This document shows positions 35,614 to 45,733 of a DNA stretch of 55,281 nucleotides, piece after piece (within the stretch, counting starts at the first letter, position 1; every line of letters begins with the position of its first letter). Source of the stretch: CAIOTO01 sp040389165 (GTDB lineage Bacteria > Pseudomonadota > Alphaproteobacteria > Paracaedibacterales > CAIOTO01). The notes beneath the pieces are model-generated. The model did not search any database, was not told where the DNA came from, and worked only from the letters and a program-made list of their open reading frames with translations. Location: positions 1 through 55,281 of the forward strand of contig JAZKAK010000008.1 of the NCBI GenBank assembly GCA_040389165.1, given 5' to 3'. The translations under genes were made by a program, and so were the position numbers.

Positions 35614-36606
35614 ATGCTCGGATCTTTCCCTTCCACACGCCATCGTCGTCTGCGTCAAGCACCATGGGTTCGCAACCTTGTTGCGGAAACGCATTTATCT
35701 ATTAATGATCTGATTTTACCCATTTTTATACGTGAAGATTCATTGCAAGCAGACCCAATTCCTTATGCACCATTTTATCGTTATACCTTGGCTGAATTGC
35801 CGAGCATTGTTGAAAAAATAATTGCGTGCGGAATTCCTGCGATCATGCTATTTCCCGCGCTTGAAGCCGATAAAAAAGATGATTCTGCCTCCGAAGCACG
35901 CAACCCAAACACGCTGGTAGCAAAAGCCCTCCGTCTCATTCGAAGCAAAGATTTACCAATTGGAATCTTTGTAGATATTGCACTTGATCCTTATACAGCG
36001 CACGGTCACGATGGTGTGATAATCAACGAAAAAGTTAACAATGATGTGACAGTTGAACGCTTAGTTCAATTAGCACTTGTGTTAGCCGAAGCCGGCGCAG
36101 ATGCATTATGCCCATCCGACATGATGGATGGCAGAGTCGGTGCTATTAGAAACGCATTGGACGCACATGGTTTTGACGATCGATTAATCATCAGCTATAC
36201 AGCTAAATATGCCTCTAGTTTTTACGGGCCATTCAGGGTTGCTGTTGGCGCAAAAGCACTTATAGGCCTATCAGATAAAAAAACGTATCAAATGGATTTT
36301 CGTAATATACGCGAGGCTCTGCACGAAGCTGCCTTTGATGTTAACGAGGGTGCCGATATGCTGATTGTAAAACCTGGATTGCCTTATTTAGACGTTATAG
36401 CTGAGCTTACAAAACAAACCTATACGCCTGTTCTGGCGTATCATGTTAGCGGTGAATATATTATGGTCAAAACAGCAGCCGAAGCTGGTTACATGGATGA
36501 GAAGAATGCGTTCATGGAATCATGCATGGCTTTTAAACGCGCAGGCGCACGCGGCATTATAACGTATGCAGCACTTGAAATTGCCGAGTGGTTGAAAGAA
36601 AGTTAA
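35614..36606 (+). CDS. hemB: Delta-aminolevulinic acid dehydratase (porphobilinogen synthase)
   Basis: HemB joins two 5-aminolevulinate molecules into porphobilinogen for heme synthesis. The start ATG 35614 gives 330 residues (MLGSFPSTRHRRLRQ). The two active-site lysines are in ISYTAKYASSFYG and MLIVKPGLPYLD. The metal-site segment reads DIALDPYTAHGHDG, with Asp and Ala where zinc enzymes have Cys, so it is the Mg-dependent type common in alphaproteobacteria. A longer frame starts inside xseB. The gene is cotranscribed with xseB. Confidence 0.96.
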   Translation: MLGSFPSTRHRRLRQAPWVRNLVAETHLSINDLILPIFIREDSLQADPIPYAPFYRYTLAELPSIVEKIIACGIPAIMLFPALEADKKDDSASEARNPNTLVAKALRLIRSKDLPIGIFVDIALDPYTAHGHDGVIINEKVNNDVTVERLVQLALVLAEAGADALCPSDMMDGRVGAIRNALDAHGFDDRLIISYTAKYASSFYGPFRVAVGAKALIGLSDKKTYQMDFRNIREALHEAAFDVNEGADMLIVKPGLPYLDVIAELTKQTYTPVLAYHVSGEYIMVKTAAEAGYMDEKNAFMESCMAFKRAGARGIITYAALEIAEWLKES

Positions 36607-36675
36607 GCTTGATTTTTTCCCCTGAATTATGTGACATATAGAAATAAGAAACATTAATTGTATTGCAACTTTCAT

Positions 36676-38271
36676 ATGTCAAATCAGATAATCAATCCTG
36701 TCACACAAGAGCAAACCGAATTTCAGCCCAAAAGTTGGCCTTTTGAGGAAGCACGTCGCATTCTCAATCGAATTCATAACAAGACACCAGAAAAAGGTTT
36801 TGTGTTGCTTGAAACTGGTTATGGTCCGTCGGGCTTGCCTCACATCGGCACATTTGGTGAAGTTGCACGTACATCCATGGTGCGTAAAGCGTTTGCTGAA
36901 TTATCAGATATTCCAACACGTTTATTTGCGTTTTCAGATGATATGGATGGATTGCGCAAAGTCCCTGATAATGTGCCACAACAAGAAATGCTAAAATTGC
37001 ACGTTGGAAAACCATTGATGCAAGTGCCAGATCCATTTGGAAAGTATGAAAGTTTTGGACAGCATAATAATGCAATGCTGTGTGATTTTTTAGATTCATT
37101 CGGCTTTGATTACGAATTCCAAAGCAGCACTGACTGGTACAAAAATGGTCGTTTTGACGATGCGTTACGCCTTGTGCTTAGTCATTATCAGGAAATCATG
37201 TCTTTAATATTACCATCACTGAGAGACGAACGTCGCGCGACCTACAGCCCTTTTCTACCCATATGCCCTCGAACAGGTGTGGTGTTGCAGGTTAAAATGG
37301 AAGAATTGCGTCCAGAGAGCGATACAATCATATACCGTGATCCTGAAACTGGTATCTTGACTGAAACTCTGATTACAGGCGGACATTGCAAACTTCAGTG
37401 GAAGGTAGACTGGGGAATGCGCTGGAAAGCTTTTGACGTTGATTATGAAATGTCAGGTAAGGATTTGATTGATTCAGTTAAACTTTCGAGTCAGATTTGC
37501 CGTACATTAGGCGGACGTGCGCCTGAAAACTTAACGTACGAACATTTTCTTGACGAACAAGGCCAGAAAATTTCGAAGTCTAAAGGTAATGGTATTACCA
37601 TTGACGATTGGCTTAAGTATGCTCCACATGAAAGTCTGAGCTACTATATGTATCAATCACCGAAAAGGGCTAAACGACTTTATTTTGATACGATTCCTAA
37701 AGCAGTTGATGAATATCTAACGCACATGCAAAAATTTCATAGTCAATCGGCAGACAATCAAAAAGATAATCCTGTTTACCACGTGCATGCGGGCAATCCC
37801 CCAACAGAACAATCAGTTGGCCTCACGTTTAATATATTGCTCAATCTTGCTTCCGTTTGTAATGCTGAAGATAAATCCATTCTTTGGGGATTTGTGCAAA
37901 AATATGTCGATAGTTCCTGTCCACAATCACACGAGATGCTAGATCGTTTGATTACCTTTGCAATTCGTTATTATCATGATTTTATTGCTCCCCATAAAGA
38001 GTATCGAACACCAACAGATCAAGAACGTGCTGCATTAATCGAACTTGCTGAAAAACTCCATGCATTTCCATCAACAGCGTCCGCAGAGGATCTTCAAATG
38101 GAAGTCTTCGAAGTTGGAAAACGCCATGATTTTACTGATTTGCGGAGTTGGTTTGGTACGATGTATGAAGTATTGCTTGGGCAAAAAGAAGGGCCTCGCA
38201 TGGGATCCTTTATCGCCCTTTATGGTGTTGAAAACACACGAATTTTAATACATGAAAAATTGGGATTGTAG
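36676..38271 (+). CDS. lysS: Lysine--tRNA ligase, class I
   Basis: This enzyme attaches lysine to its tRNA with a class I Rossmann fold, unlike the class II LysRS of most bacteria. The 531-residue product (start MSNQIINPV; an upstream ATG at 36658 is possible) has the HIGH-like motif YGPSGLPHIGTFGEVARTSM and the KMSKS motif GQKISKSKGNG. The phrase ISLETG-like VLLETGYGPSG also fits LysRS-I. Class I LysRS is usual in alphaproteobacteria and archaea. No second LysRS is visible. Confidence 0.94.
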   Translation: MSNQIINPVTQEQTEFQPKSWPFEEARRILNRIHNKTPEKGFVLLETGYGPSGLPHIGTFGEVARTSMVRKAFAELSDIPTRLFAFSDDMDGLRKVPDNVPQQEMLKLHVGKPLMQVPDPFGKYESFGQHNNAMLCDFLDSFGFDYEFQSSTDWYKNGRFDDALRLVLSHYQEIMSLILPSLRDERRATYSPFLPICPRTGVVLQVKMEELRPESDTIIYRDPETGILTETLITGGHCKLQWKVDWGMRWKAFDVDYEMSGKDLIDSVKLSSQICRTLGGRAPENLTYEHFLDEQGQKISKSKGNGITIDDWLKYAPHESLSYYMYQSPKRAKRLYFDTIPKAVDEYLTHMQKFHSQSADNQKDNPVYHVHAGNPPTEQSVGLTFNILLNLASVCNAEDKSILWGFVQKYVDSSCPQSHEMLDRLITFAIRYYHDFIAPHKEYRTPTDQERAALIELAEKLHAFPSTASAEDLQMEVFEVGKRHDFTDLRSWFGTMYEVLLGQKEGPRMGSFIALYGVENTRILIHEKLGL

Positions 38272-38415
38272 AGCCTTGCAAAAGGGAGTACGTTGTTAGC
38301 GTGACTTCTATGAAGTATCTTTAAGACAGCACGACACAATCCGTATATGCGTATTGCATCTTTGAAATCACAAGGAAAGCGAAAGGCATAGTTGTAAAAG
38401 GCAAGCAAAGCATTA

Positions 38416-40260
38416 ATGTCTGAACTTTCAAGCGTTACTGAGCAAATTAAGAATCGCATCATGATGACCGATGTCTTGTCGCCATTCGTGCAATTGCAAC
38501 GTCGTGGGGGAAGGATTGTGGCCCTTTGTCCTTTTCACAACGAAAAATCACCTTCCTTTAATATTGATAATGTTAAAGGAACCTATCATTGCTTTGGGTG
38601 TGGTCAACATGGTGATCACTTCACATTTTTAACAGAACACCAGGGCATGACTTTTAGCGAAGCCCTCAAACATCTTGCAGATCGAGCAGGTGTTCAACTT
38701 CCTGAAAAAACGCGACTATCAACGCATGCGTTCCATGAAGGTGAAGCTAGCGATTCTGATATTCAACAAAGCAAGGATTCGCAGCAGAATAAATATCTAG
38801 AGCTTATGGAGCAAGCATGCACGTGGTATCAAGAGAAGTTTTTGACGCCAGCAGCGCAAAGTGTACGTGATTATTTGATAACTCGTTCTTTAACCGATGA
38901 AATGATACAACGCTTCCGTATTGGTTTTGCACCTGCGCATGAAAGCCTTGGGGATACACTTCGTAAAAAAGGTGCGCAACAAGCAGATTTAATTGCTGTT
39001 GGGCTAGTCACCGAAAACGGAGCCGATCGTTTTAAGGGTCGTTTAATGTTCCCTATATGTGATGCAAAAGGACGCGTAATTGCATTTGGAGGCCGAGCGC
39101 TTTCGAAAGAGCAAATGCCAAAGTATCTTAATTCACCAGAAACCCCGTTGTTTCATAAAAGTTCTGTTTTATACGCACAACACCAAGCCTTTAAAGCAGT
39201 ATCACGCGATAAAGCACCCTTAGTGGTCGAAGGCTACATGGATGTGATTACATTACATCAATTTGGTTTTGAAACTGCCGTGGCACCACTCGGAACAGCC
39301 TTTTCAGATGAACATATAAAACGCCTTTGGCAGCGACATCCCTCTCCCATCTTTTGTTTCGATGGAGATGAAGCTGGAGAAAAGGCTGCTTTTCGCGTAG
39401 CACAACGATTATTTCCTTTATTGAAACCACATTTTTCTGTTCAGTTCTGTTTTTTGCCAAAGGGTGAAGATCCAGATACCTATCTTAAAACGTATGGAAA
39501 ACATGATTTCACTAAATTCCTACAACGCTCATCATCGCTTGCGGATGCTGTGTGGACAGGGTATTTAAAAAAGCTCACTATCACTTCAAAAGCCACACCA
39601 GAAGAAAAAACTGTTTTCAAGAAAGCGCTTGCTGAACATGTTGATGCAATCGTTGATGCAGATTTAAAACAGTTTTTCCGACGTGATTTTAGTGATAGAT
39701 TTTATCAATACTTTAATACGTTTATCAAACAAGCAAGGATCCAAACGAACAAACGTGTAGGAGATAGTAACTTTTCACCTATTTTGACGTCTGAAATTGT
39801 GCAAATATTAAAAAAAGTTAAAAAAAATCACTTACCAGCAAAGATTTTGTTGGCAACTTTAAAAAACAACCCCACATTAGTAACAAGGGTATACGAAGCA
39901 ATGGTCGTTTTAGACGATTTGCCTCATGATCTTGCTACATTTCGTGATTTTTTATGTGAACAAACATTCAGTAGCGTGGAAAATCTAACTAACGAAGCTA
40001 CTAATAAAGGGCTTTCTGATACATTATTTCAGTTGGATATTATTGATTTAAAGTCGATAGCGCCTTTTGCGATGATTGGTGTGGATAGCGAGCTTGCTTT
40101 CCAAGGATGGATGGACGTGTGGCATCAACATTATTTTAGATTACGGATTCAAAAAGAAACAATCATGATGAAAGCGCGCTTAAAGTCTTCTTTGAATGAA
40201 AAAAGCTGGGAACAATGGCAGCAGATTAAAACGGTACTAAATCATGATACGAAAAACTAA
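38416..40260 (+). CDS. dnaG: DNA primase DnaG
   Basis: DnaG makes the RNA primers for replication. The 614-residue product begins with the CHC2-type zinc-binding domain (CPFHNEKSPSFN and YHCFGCGQHGD). The RNA polymerase core with the TOPRIM domain follows: LVVEGYMDVI and FDGDEAGEKAAFRVA supply the metal-binding acids. The C-terminal part, which binds DnaB helicase, is divergent but present. rpoD follows 35 nt downstream, so the two form the common dnaG-rpoD operon. Confidence 0.96.
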   Translation: MSELSSVTEQIKNRIMMTDVLSPFVQLQRRGGRIVALCPFHNEKSPSFNIDNVKGTYHCFGCGQHGDHFTFLTEHQGMTFSEALKHLADRAGVQLPEKTRLSTHAFHEGEASDSDIQQSKDSQQNKYLELMEQACTWYQEKFLTPAAQSVRDYLITRSLTDEMIQRFRIGFAPAHESLGDTLRKKGAQQADLIAVGLVTENGADRFKGRLMFPICDAKGRVIAFGGRALSKEQMPKYLNSPETPLFHKSSVLYAQHQAFKAVSRDKAPLVVEGYMDVITLHQFGFETAVAPLGTAFSDEHIKRLWQRHPSPIFCFDGDEAGEKAAFRVAQRLFPLLKPHFSVQFCFLPKGEDPDTYLKTYGKHDFTKFLQRSSSLADAVWTGYLKKLTITSKATPEEKTVFKKALAEHVDAIVDADLKQFFRRDFSDRFYQYFNTFIKQARIQTNKRVGDSNFSPILTSEIVQILKKVKKNHLPAKILLATLKNNPTLVTRVYEAMVVLDDLPHDLATFRDFLCEQTFSSVENLTNEATNKGLSDTLFQLDIIDLKSIAPFAMIGVDSELAFQGWMDVWHQHYFRLRIQKETIMMKARLKSSLNEKSWEQWQQIKTVLNHDTKN

Positions 40261-40295
40261 TAATTTTAAACTTTTAATAAGGAGAAACTTTAAAA

Positions 40296-42200
40296 ATGGC
40301 AAGTCGACCTATGCGAAAAGTTGAACATAATGCATCAGATGAATCAACGGATGTTCCATTGATTGAACTAAGCAAAGCTAATCCAACTCTAAAGCGATTA
40401 ATCGCAAAGGGTAAAGAGCGCGGTTATGTCACTTATGATGAACTAAATGAGGCTTTGCCTCAAGACCAGTTATCATCTGATCAAATTGACGAAACCATGA
40501 CAATGATTGCTGAAATTGGCATTAGCATTGTTGATAGCGATGAAGAAGCCGAAGAAGCGCTCACTGGCGATGAAACAGCAGTTAAACCTGATTTATCAGA
40601 TTTTGATTTTACTGACAATGCAGAAGAAACAGAAGAAGAAGTAACCGGCCGCACAGACGATCCTGTTCGTATGTATCTTCGTGAAATGGGGAACGTTGAG
40701 CTTTTGTCTCGTGAAGGGGAAATAGCGATTGCCAAACGCATTGAATCTGGTGTTATTTCAATGATTGGCGGTTTGTGTGAAAGTCCGGTCACAACACAAC
40801 TTATCACTGCATGGTGCGATCTTCTTGTTCAAGGTAAATTAATGACACGCGATTTAATTAGCGTAGATACGTCATCAAACTTTGAAGAAGAGCCGGCAGA
40901 GGATGATAACGAGCTTGCAGAAGACGTGCAGATTGAAGAAGTTGTCGTTGTATTATCTGACGCAGATGAAGCAGCACGCAATAAATTAAAGCTTTTATTT
41001 GATAAGTACTTAAGTTTGTTTGATGAACTTCGCCCAATGCAAGCTGCACTCATTGCAAAAAAGAAGTCGTTGTCAACAGGGGATGCAAAATATATTGCGA
41101 CTCGCGATAAGTTAGTTGAAGTGTTTCAAGAAATTAAATTTAATGCTCAGCGCATCGAAGATCTTGTTGAACATCACTCGCTACTCAATAAATCTGTTAT
41201 GTTTTACGAGCGTCATTTATTATGCGCTGCGGAAGCAAAAGGGATTAAACGCGACAAGGCTCAACCTCGGTTGGTAAATCAAGCATACAGCGAAGCATGG
41301 CTAGAAGGCCTAAAAACAGTAAAAGATAAAGGTTGGGCTGATTTTTTACTTGCTGAAGATGAAACCTTAAATGAAATTATTGCTGCTACAGCTGAGATCG
41401 AAGCAAAATATGGATTACCATTCAATGATTTCCGTCAGACGATTAATTCAATTCAACGTGGCGAACGTGAATCTTCACGTGCAAAGAAAGAAATGATTGA
41501 AGCAAACCTTCGTTTGGTTATTTCAATTGCAAAGAAGTATACAAATCGTGGTTTGCAATTCTTGGATCTTATTCAAGAAGGAAATATTGGTTTGATGAAA
41601 GCTGTTGATAAATTTGAATATCAACGTGGTTATAAGTTTTCAACGTATGCTACATGGTGGATCAGACAGGCTATTACACGATCGATTGCTGACCAAGCAC
41701 GTACTATTCGTATTCCAGTACATATGATTGAAACGATCAATAAATTGGTTCGCACATCACGTCAAATGATGAATGATATTGGACGCGAGCCTACGCCTGA
41801 GGAACTCGCAGAAAAACTTATGATGCCGCTTGATAAAGTGCGTAAGGTCATGAAAATTGCGAAAGAACCAATCAGTTTGGAAACACCAATTGGTGATGAA
41901 GAAGATAGCCACCTTGGTGACTTTATCGAAGATAAGAATGCTGTATTGCCAATCGATTCGGCAATTCATGCAAACCTACGTGAGACAACAACGCGCATCT
42001 TATCAACACTGACAGCACGTGAAGAACGTGTCCTACGTATGCGTTTTGGCATCGGCATGAACACGGATCATACACTTGAAGAAGTTGGTCAACAGTTTGC
42101 CGTCACACGTGAGCGTATTCGTCAGATTGAAGCGAAGGCGTTGCGCAAGCTAAAGCACCCAAGTCGTTCACGTAAATTGCGTAGTTTCTTGGATACGTAG
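40296..42200 (+). CDS. rpoD: RNA polymerase sigma factor RpoD (sigma-70)
   Basis: RpoD directs RNA polymerase to housekeeping promoters. The 634-residue protein has region 1.1 at the N terminus, an acidic segment, region 1.2 (DPVRMYLREMG), region 2 (NLRLVISIAKKY, FLDLIQEGNIGLMKAVDKFEYQRG, FSTYATWWIRQAITR) and region 4.2 (TLEEVGQQFAVTRERIRQIEAKALRKL). It has an AAGGAG ribosome-binding site 13 nt before the ATG. All regions are intact. Promoters seen in this window, such as the isc promoter, fit its -35/-10 consensus. Confidence 0.98.
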   Translation: MASRPMRKVEHNASDESTDVPLIELSKANPTLKRLIAKGKERGYVTYDELNEALPQDQLSSDQIDETMTMIAEIGISIVDSDEEAEEALTGDETAVKPDLSDFDFTDNAEETEEEVTGRTDDPVRMYLREMGNVELLSREGEIAIAKRIESGVISMIGGLCESPVTTQLITAWCDLLVQGKLMTRDLISVDTSSNFEEEPAEDDNELAEDVQIEEVVVVLSDADEAARNKLKLLFDKYLSLFDELRPMQAALIAKKKSLSTGDAKYIATRDKLVEVFQEIKFNAQRIEDLVEHHSLLNKSVMFYERHLLCAAEAKGIKRDKAQPRLVNQAYSEAWLEGLKTVKDKGWADFLLAEDETLNEIIAATAEIEAKYGLPFNDFRQTINSIQRGERESSRAKKEMIEANLRLVISIAKKYTNRGLQFLDLIQEGNIGLMKAVDKFEYQRGYKFSTYATWWIRQAITRSIADQARTIRIPVHMIETINKLVRTSRQMMNDIGREPTPEELAEKLMMPLDKVRKVMKIAKEPISLETPIGDEEDSHLGDFIEDKNAVLPIDSAIHANLRETTTRILSTLTAREERVLRMRFGIGMNTDHTLEEVGQQFAVTRERIRQIEAKALRKLKHPSRSRKLRSFLDT

Positions 42201-42230
42201 TCTCTGTTAAAACATTATCCATATATTATT

Positions 42231-42263
42231 AAGGCTGTCTCCACCATGTGTGGGGATAGCCTT
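42231..42263 (+). terminator. Hairpin downstream of rpoD
   Basis: AAGGCTGTCTCCAC pairs with GTGGGGATAGCCTT (two G-U pairs) around a short loop, 30 nt past the rpoD stop. No T run follows, so it may be a terminator without a tail, or just a stem that stabilises the 3' end. Confidence 0.45.
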
Positions 42264-42309
42264 AGCGCGGAAACATATACCCACTATACAGATCATCTTG
42301 CGAACGTTA

Positions 42310-42399
42310 CCGTCATTTTGATCCTAAAGGGCGCTGCCGTCCAGGGTTGTTGAAAAGATATGGATTGCTTTAAGCGACAAGGCTTTTTTGCAATGACGG
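42310..42399. repeat. REP-like element with CCGTCATT/AATGACGG ends
   Basis: Perfect 8-bp terminal inverted repeats (42310-42317 and 42392-42399) enclose about 74 bp. The right half, ending in TTGCAATGACGG, resembles the palindromic intergenic elements widespread in alphaproteobacterial endosymbionts. Confidence 0.55.
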
Positions 42400-42543
42400 G
42401 AAACGGGAATAATAGAGAATACCAACACCTATTTTTCGTGAAATGAGTTGAAAATAGGTATATACGTTCAATTTTATCTATGTATGTGTCTTTTTTCTTT
42501 TGCTAAGACATATTTTCTACGAGTAGTTGCCAATTTCGCCTAA

Positions 42544-42738
42544 CTACCCCCGTTCATCTAGCCAGGCCATCTGAATCGCTTCTAAAATACGCTCATTACT
42601 TCGTTCAGCCTGATCATCAAAATCTGGAAGTACTTGTACCCATTTCCACAAATCTGTGAACTTTACGGCTAAGATATCAACCGTTGGGTACGCTTCTTCC
42701 AGTGCAATAGCAATATCGTAAATATCAGTCCAACGCAT
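42544..42738 (-). CDS. iscX: Iron-sulfur assembly protein IscX
   Basis: IscX is a small acidic protein that binds IscS and iron and modulates cluster assembly. The 64-residue sequence MRWTDIYDIAIALEEAYP, then TDLWKWVQVLPDFDD and ERILEAIQMAWLDER covers the whole family. The start overlaps the fdx stop codon by one base. It closes the isc operon. Confidence 0.95.
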   Translation of the reverse strand: MRWTDIYDIAIALEEAYPTVDILAVKFTDLWKWVQVLPDFDDQAERSNERILEAIQMAWLDERG

Positions 42739-43070
42739 TATTTTATTTGCATATTACGCGTACCAGATGGCACACGGACGGTGAGCCCATCTAATTCATC
42801 TGTCATTGTTATTTGACAGCCAAGGCGTGAGGTGTGCGTAAGGCCAAACGCTAAATCTAACATATCTTCTTCATCTTCAGTAGCCTCTGTCAATAAATCG
42901 TACCATTCTGATTCAACGACGACATGACATGTAGAGCAAGCCAACGATCCTTCGCAAGCACCTTCAAGGTCTATTTTATTTCGGTGCGCTATCTCTAGAA
43001 CAGATAGCCCTAAAGGTGCATCAACTTCGTGTGTCTCACCATCAACTGTTATAAATTTCATACGTGCCAT
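42738..43070 (-). CDS. fdx: 2Fe-2S ferredoxin of the isc operon
   Basis: This ferredoxin supplies electrons for iron-sulfur cluster assembly. The 110-residue product has the adrenodoxin-type cysteine pattern CEGSLACSTCHVVVE and, later, TSRLGCQI, so all four cluster ligands are present. It starts 18 nt after the hscA stop codon and overlaps iscX by one base. Confidence 0.96.
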   Translation of the reverse strand: MARMKFITVDGETHEVDAPLGLSVLEIAHRNKIDLEGACEGSLACSTCHVVVESEWYDLLTEATEDEEDMLDLAFGLTHTSRLGCQITMTDELDGLTVRVPSGTRNMQIK

Positions 43071-43088
43071 ATTTTTTCCTTAGTTTAG

Positions 43089-44804
43089 CTAAATTTTATT
43101 TCCTATAAGTTTCTTTTGAATTGCATGATTCATTCGAATCGCTGCAAATACTGACGTAGCTTGTTTCAAAGCTTCGCTTTGTTCGCGAATTAGTTCTTTA
43201 TTATCTGTTTGTAGTACATTTTCCATAGTGGATAAAATTATAACAATTGATGCTAATTCATCCTCATTTAATAAATGTCCGTCAACTTCAATGGCCGATT
43301 GACAATAACGTAAAAGACGTTCTGCATCAACCTTTGCTTCTATTAATAAACGTTTTTGCATGTCTTCAAGGCCATGCATTTGACTTTGACACAGCATACA
43401 TCGAAGTTCTTCTTCTGACAAACCATAACTTGGTTTAACCATAATCGTTTGCTTCTTTTGTGTTGTTGATTCAAAGGCTTCAACAGATAGCAAACCATCT
43501 GCATCAAGCTGAAATGTAACAGAAATCCGTGCTACACCTGCCGGCATAGGTGGAATACCTTCTAACGTGAATTGTGCAAGTGAACGACAATCAGCGACTA
43601 ATTCGCGCTCTCCTTGAACAATATGACATTTAAGAGCTGTTTGATTATTTTCATAAGTGGTAAATTCTTGACTAACACATGTTGGAATAGCTGTATTTCG
43701 TGGTATTAGCTTTTCAACGAGCCCACCCATCGTTTCAATTCCAAGCGATAAGGGGGTCACATCTAAAAGAAGAGTTCCCTGCCCTTGCGTAAGCATAAAA
43801 GCCTGAAGTGCCGCGCCACGTGAAACCACCTGATCAGGATCAAGATTAGTTAGTGGTGTCTGTTTGAATATTGTAGAAACAAGAGATTGAACAAGAGGCA
43901 TACGTGTTGCGCCACCAACAAGAACGACACCTTGAATAGCCTCAACAGACAACTTTGCATCATTAAGGACGCCTTCAACTACGACAATAGTTTTTTCTAT
44001 AATTGGCTTAGAGAGCAATTCCAACTCAACACGTGTTAGTTGGACATCTTCATAACTCCACGAATCATTTGTGGAAAGTGCTTCTTTCGCGGTGCGTGCC
44101 ATTTTTGTATAGTGAGTACCTGTTTTTTTCCAATGATTGACAATAGCATCATCAATATCATCACCCCCTAGATGTACGTCACCACCGGTAGCAAGCACTT
44201 GAAAGACTCCCCTAGTCATCTTTAAAAGTGAAATATCAAACGTACCACCACCTAAGTCATAGATAGCATAAATGCCCTCAGTTTGTTGCTTAAGCGCCTG
44301 CTGATCAAGACCGTAAGCTAATGCAGCAGCAGTAGGTTCATTTAGTAACCGTAAAACTTCAATTCCAGCGAGGGAAGCTGCATCTTTCGTCGCTTGACGC
44401 GCCGTATCATCAAAATAAGCCGGCACAGTGATAACAGCTTTTGTGACTGGCTTTTTTAAAATAATTTCAGCATCACTGCGAAGTTTTCTAAGCAGTTCAG
44501 CCGATAAAATAATTGGTGATTTATCATCACGGATGAAAGCGGCGGGATTAGTCATAAAACGTTTAAACGATGAAAAACCACCAGGTAGAGTGGTCGCTTT
44601 AGTGCCAACCAGAGGCGTACCATCAACGTATGCTATAACAGAAGGAACCAAAGGGCTGCCATCAATAACAAGGACGTTGACTTCTGTCTGTGAATGCGCG
44701 ATTGACACAACCGAATGAGTCGTACCAAGATCAATGCCAATTGCATATGACATAGGCTCACTTGTCACGGCGCGTTTTGCTTGTGTTGGTTCAGTTAATT
44801 GCAA
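43089..44804 (-). CDS. hscA: Fe-S cluster assembly chaperone HscA (Hsp70 type)
   Basis: HscA, with HscB, uses ATP to release clusters from IscU. The sequence has the Hsp70 nucleotide sites IGIDLGTTHSVVS, DDTARQATKDAASLAGIEVLRLLNEPTAAALAYG and YDLGGGTFDISLL, then a substrate domain with LLDVTPLSLGIETMGG. I chose the TTG start at 44804 because it gives the conserved N-terminal LQLTEP of HscA and lies 7 nt from the hscB stop; an ATG at 44852 would overlap hscB by 41 nt and add 16 residues with no family match. About 571 residues is a little shorter than E. coli HscA (616). Confidence 0.93.
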   Translation of the reverse strand: MQLTEPTQAKRAVTSEPMSYAIGIDLGTTHSVVSIAHSQTEVNVLVIDGSPLVPSVIAYVDGTPLVGTKATTLPGGFSSFKRFMTNPAAFIRDDKSPIILSAELLRKLRSDAEIILKKPVTKAVITVPAYFDDTARQATKDAASLAGIEVLRLLNEPTAAALAYGLDQQALKQQTEGIYAIYDLGGGTFDISLLKMTRGVFQVLATGGDVHLGGDDIDDAIVNHWKKTGTHYTKMARTAKEALSTNDSWSYEDVQLTRVELELLSKPIIEKTIVVVEGVLNDAKLSVEAIQGVVLVGGATRMPLVQSLVSTIFKQTPLTNLDPDQVVSRGAALQAFMLTQGQGTLLLDVTPLSLGIETMGGLVEKLIPRNTAIPTCVSQEFTTYENNQTALKCHIVQGERELVADCRSLAQFTLEGIPPMPAGVARISVTFQLDADGLLSVEAFESTTQKKQTIMVKPSYGLSEEELRCMLCQSQMHGLEDMQKRLLIEAKVDAERLLRYCQSAIEVDGHLLNEDELASIVIILSTMENVLQTDNKELIREQSEALKQATSVFAAIRMNHAIQKKLIGNKI

Positions 44805-44811
44805 GAATATA

Positions 44812-45378
44812 TCACTTCCCCTTGTTTTCAAAACAAAATGCCTTCGCATCATTTAGCGTCTTAAGACAAAAAGAAAGGCGAATATAAGTCTTCTTCATCT
44901 TAATTTCATCGTTGTTTAGGAATGCGTTATTAAAGTGATCTTCAAGAAGCTTTTGTTGTTCATTTAAACTTTTAATGAATAGATCAATCTGTCCTTTTAT
45001 ACATGCCTCATCTAAGGATTCTTTTAATAAAAACGCCTCGTCCATCATCAACGGATCATTAATTGTTTGGCCATTTTTACCAGGTATCGGTATGTTTCTT
45101 ACGTCAAACAAAGCTCTTATGCGTTGAATCGGATCTTTTAATACACTATAAGCATTGTTGATCAAGCTTAACGTTACATCCGCAAGTTCGCGTTCGTGTG
45201 ATCCAAGAGGGTAACAATCAGGATGAAGTGTTTCTTGCAAAATAGATAAATTATGATCCACCACGAGCCAATCAATAGTATATGTCGGTAAAACTGACAA
45301 TAATGCAAAGGGGGTCACGCCTAGTCCTATGGCATTTTGATTTTTATGTAATAAATTATTCATCAAAATTGTTACCAC
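44812..45378 (-). CDS. hscB: Co-chaperone HscB
   Basis: HscB is the J-domain protein that delivers IscU to HscA. The 188-residue product has the J-domain His-Pro-Asp in LQETLHPDCYPLGSHERELA, then SLINNAYSVLKDPIQRIRAL. The C-terminal helical region (about 110-180) would bind IscU. The sequence is rather divergent, but position between iscA and hscA confirms it. The start could also be Met-6 (MNNLLHKN). Confidence 0.9.
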   Translation of the reverse strand: MVTILMNNLLHKNQNAIGLGVTPFALLSVLPTYTIDWLVVDHNLSILQETLHPDCYPLGSHERELADVTLSLINNAYSVLKDPIQRIRALFDVRNIPIPGKNGQTINDPLMMDEAFLLKESLDEACIKGQIDLFIKSLNEQQKLLEDHFNNAFLNNDEIKMKKTYIRLSFCLKTLNDAKAFCFENKGK

Positions 45379-45396
45379 AAATTAAGTGTTTTTTGT

Positions 45397-45729
45397 TTAA
45401 ACATGGAATGACTTTCCGCAGCCACAACGACCTTTTTCATTGGGATTGTTAAATGTAAAACCAGATTGCATTTTATCTTCAACGAAATCCATTTCTGTTC
45501 CTAAAATAAACAAGGTCGCTTTAGGGTCAATAAAAACAGTAATATCGTCAACAGTTAAGGACTCATCAAATTGGTTCAACTCATCTGCAAATTCCAATGT
45601 ATACGATAATCCCGAACAGCCCTTAGTATTCACACCGATGCGAATTCCAAGAGATGGCTTTCCACGTCCATCAAGAAGCATCCGGACACGGTTTACCGCT
45701 TGTTCAGTAAGAGTAATAGGCGATCTCAT
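45397..45729 (-). CDS. iscA: Iron-sulfur carrier protein IscA
   Basis: IscA receives and transfers Fe-S clusters. The 110-residue A-type carrier has the three conserved cysteines in TKGCSGLSYTLEF and GRCGCGKSFHV. The early segment ITLTEQAVNRVRMLL fits the family. Four bases separate it from the iscU stop codon. Confidence 0.95.
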   Translation of the reverse strand: MRSPITLTEQAVNRVRMLLDGRGKPSLGIRIGVNTKGCSGLSYTLEFADELNQFDESLTVDDITVFIDPKATLFILGTEMDFVEDKMQSGFTFNNPNEKGRCGCGKSFHV

Positions 45730-45733
45730 CTAT

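Larger units (their letters stand above)
42201..42543. other. 343-bp gap between rpoD and iscX
   Basis: No gene is seen. The gap holds a 14-bp hairpin (42231-42263) and a REP-like element (42310-42399). The two flanking genes are convergent. Confidence 0.6.
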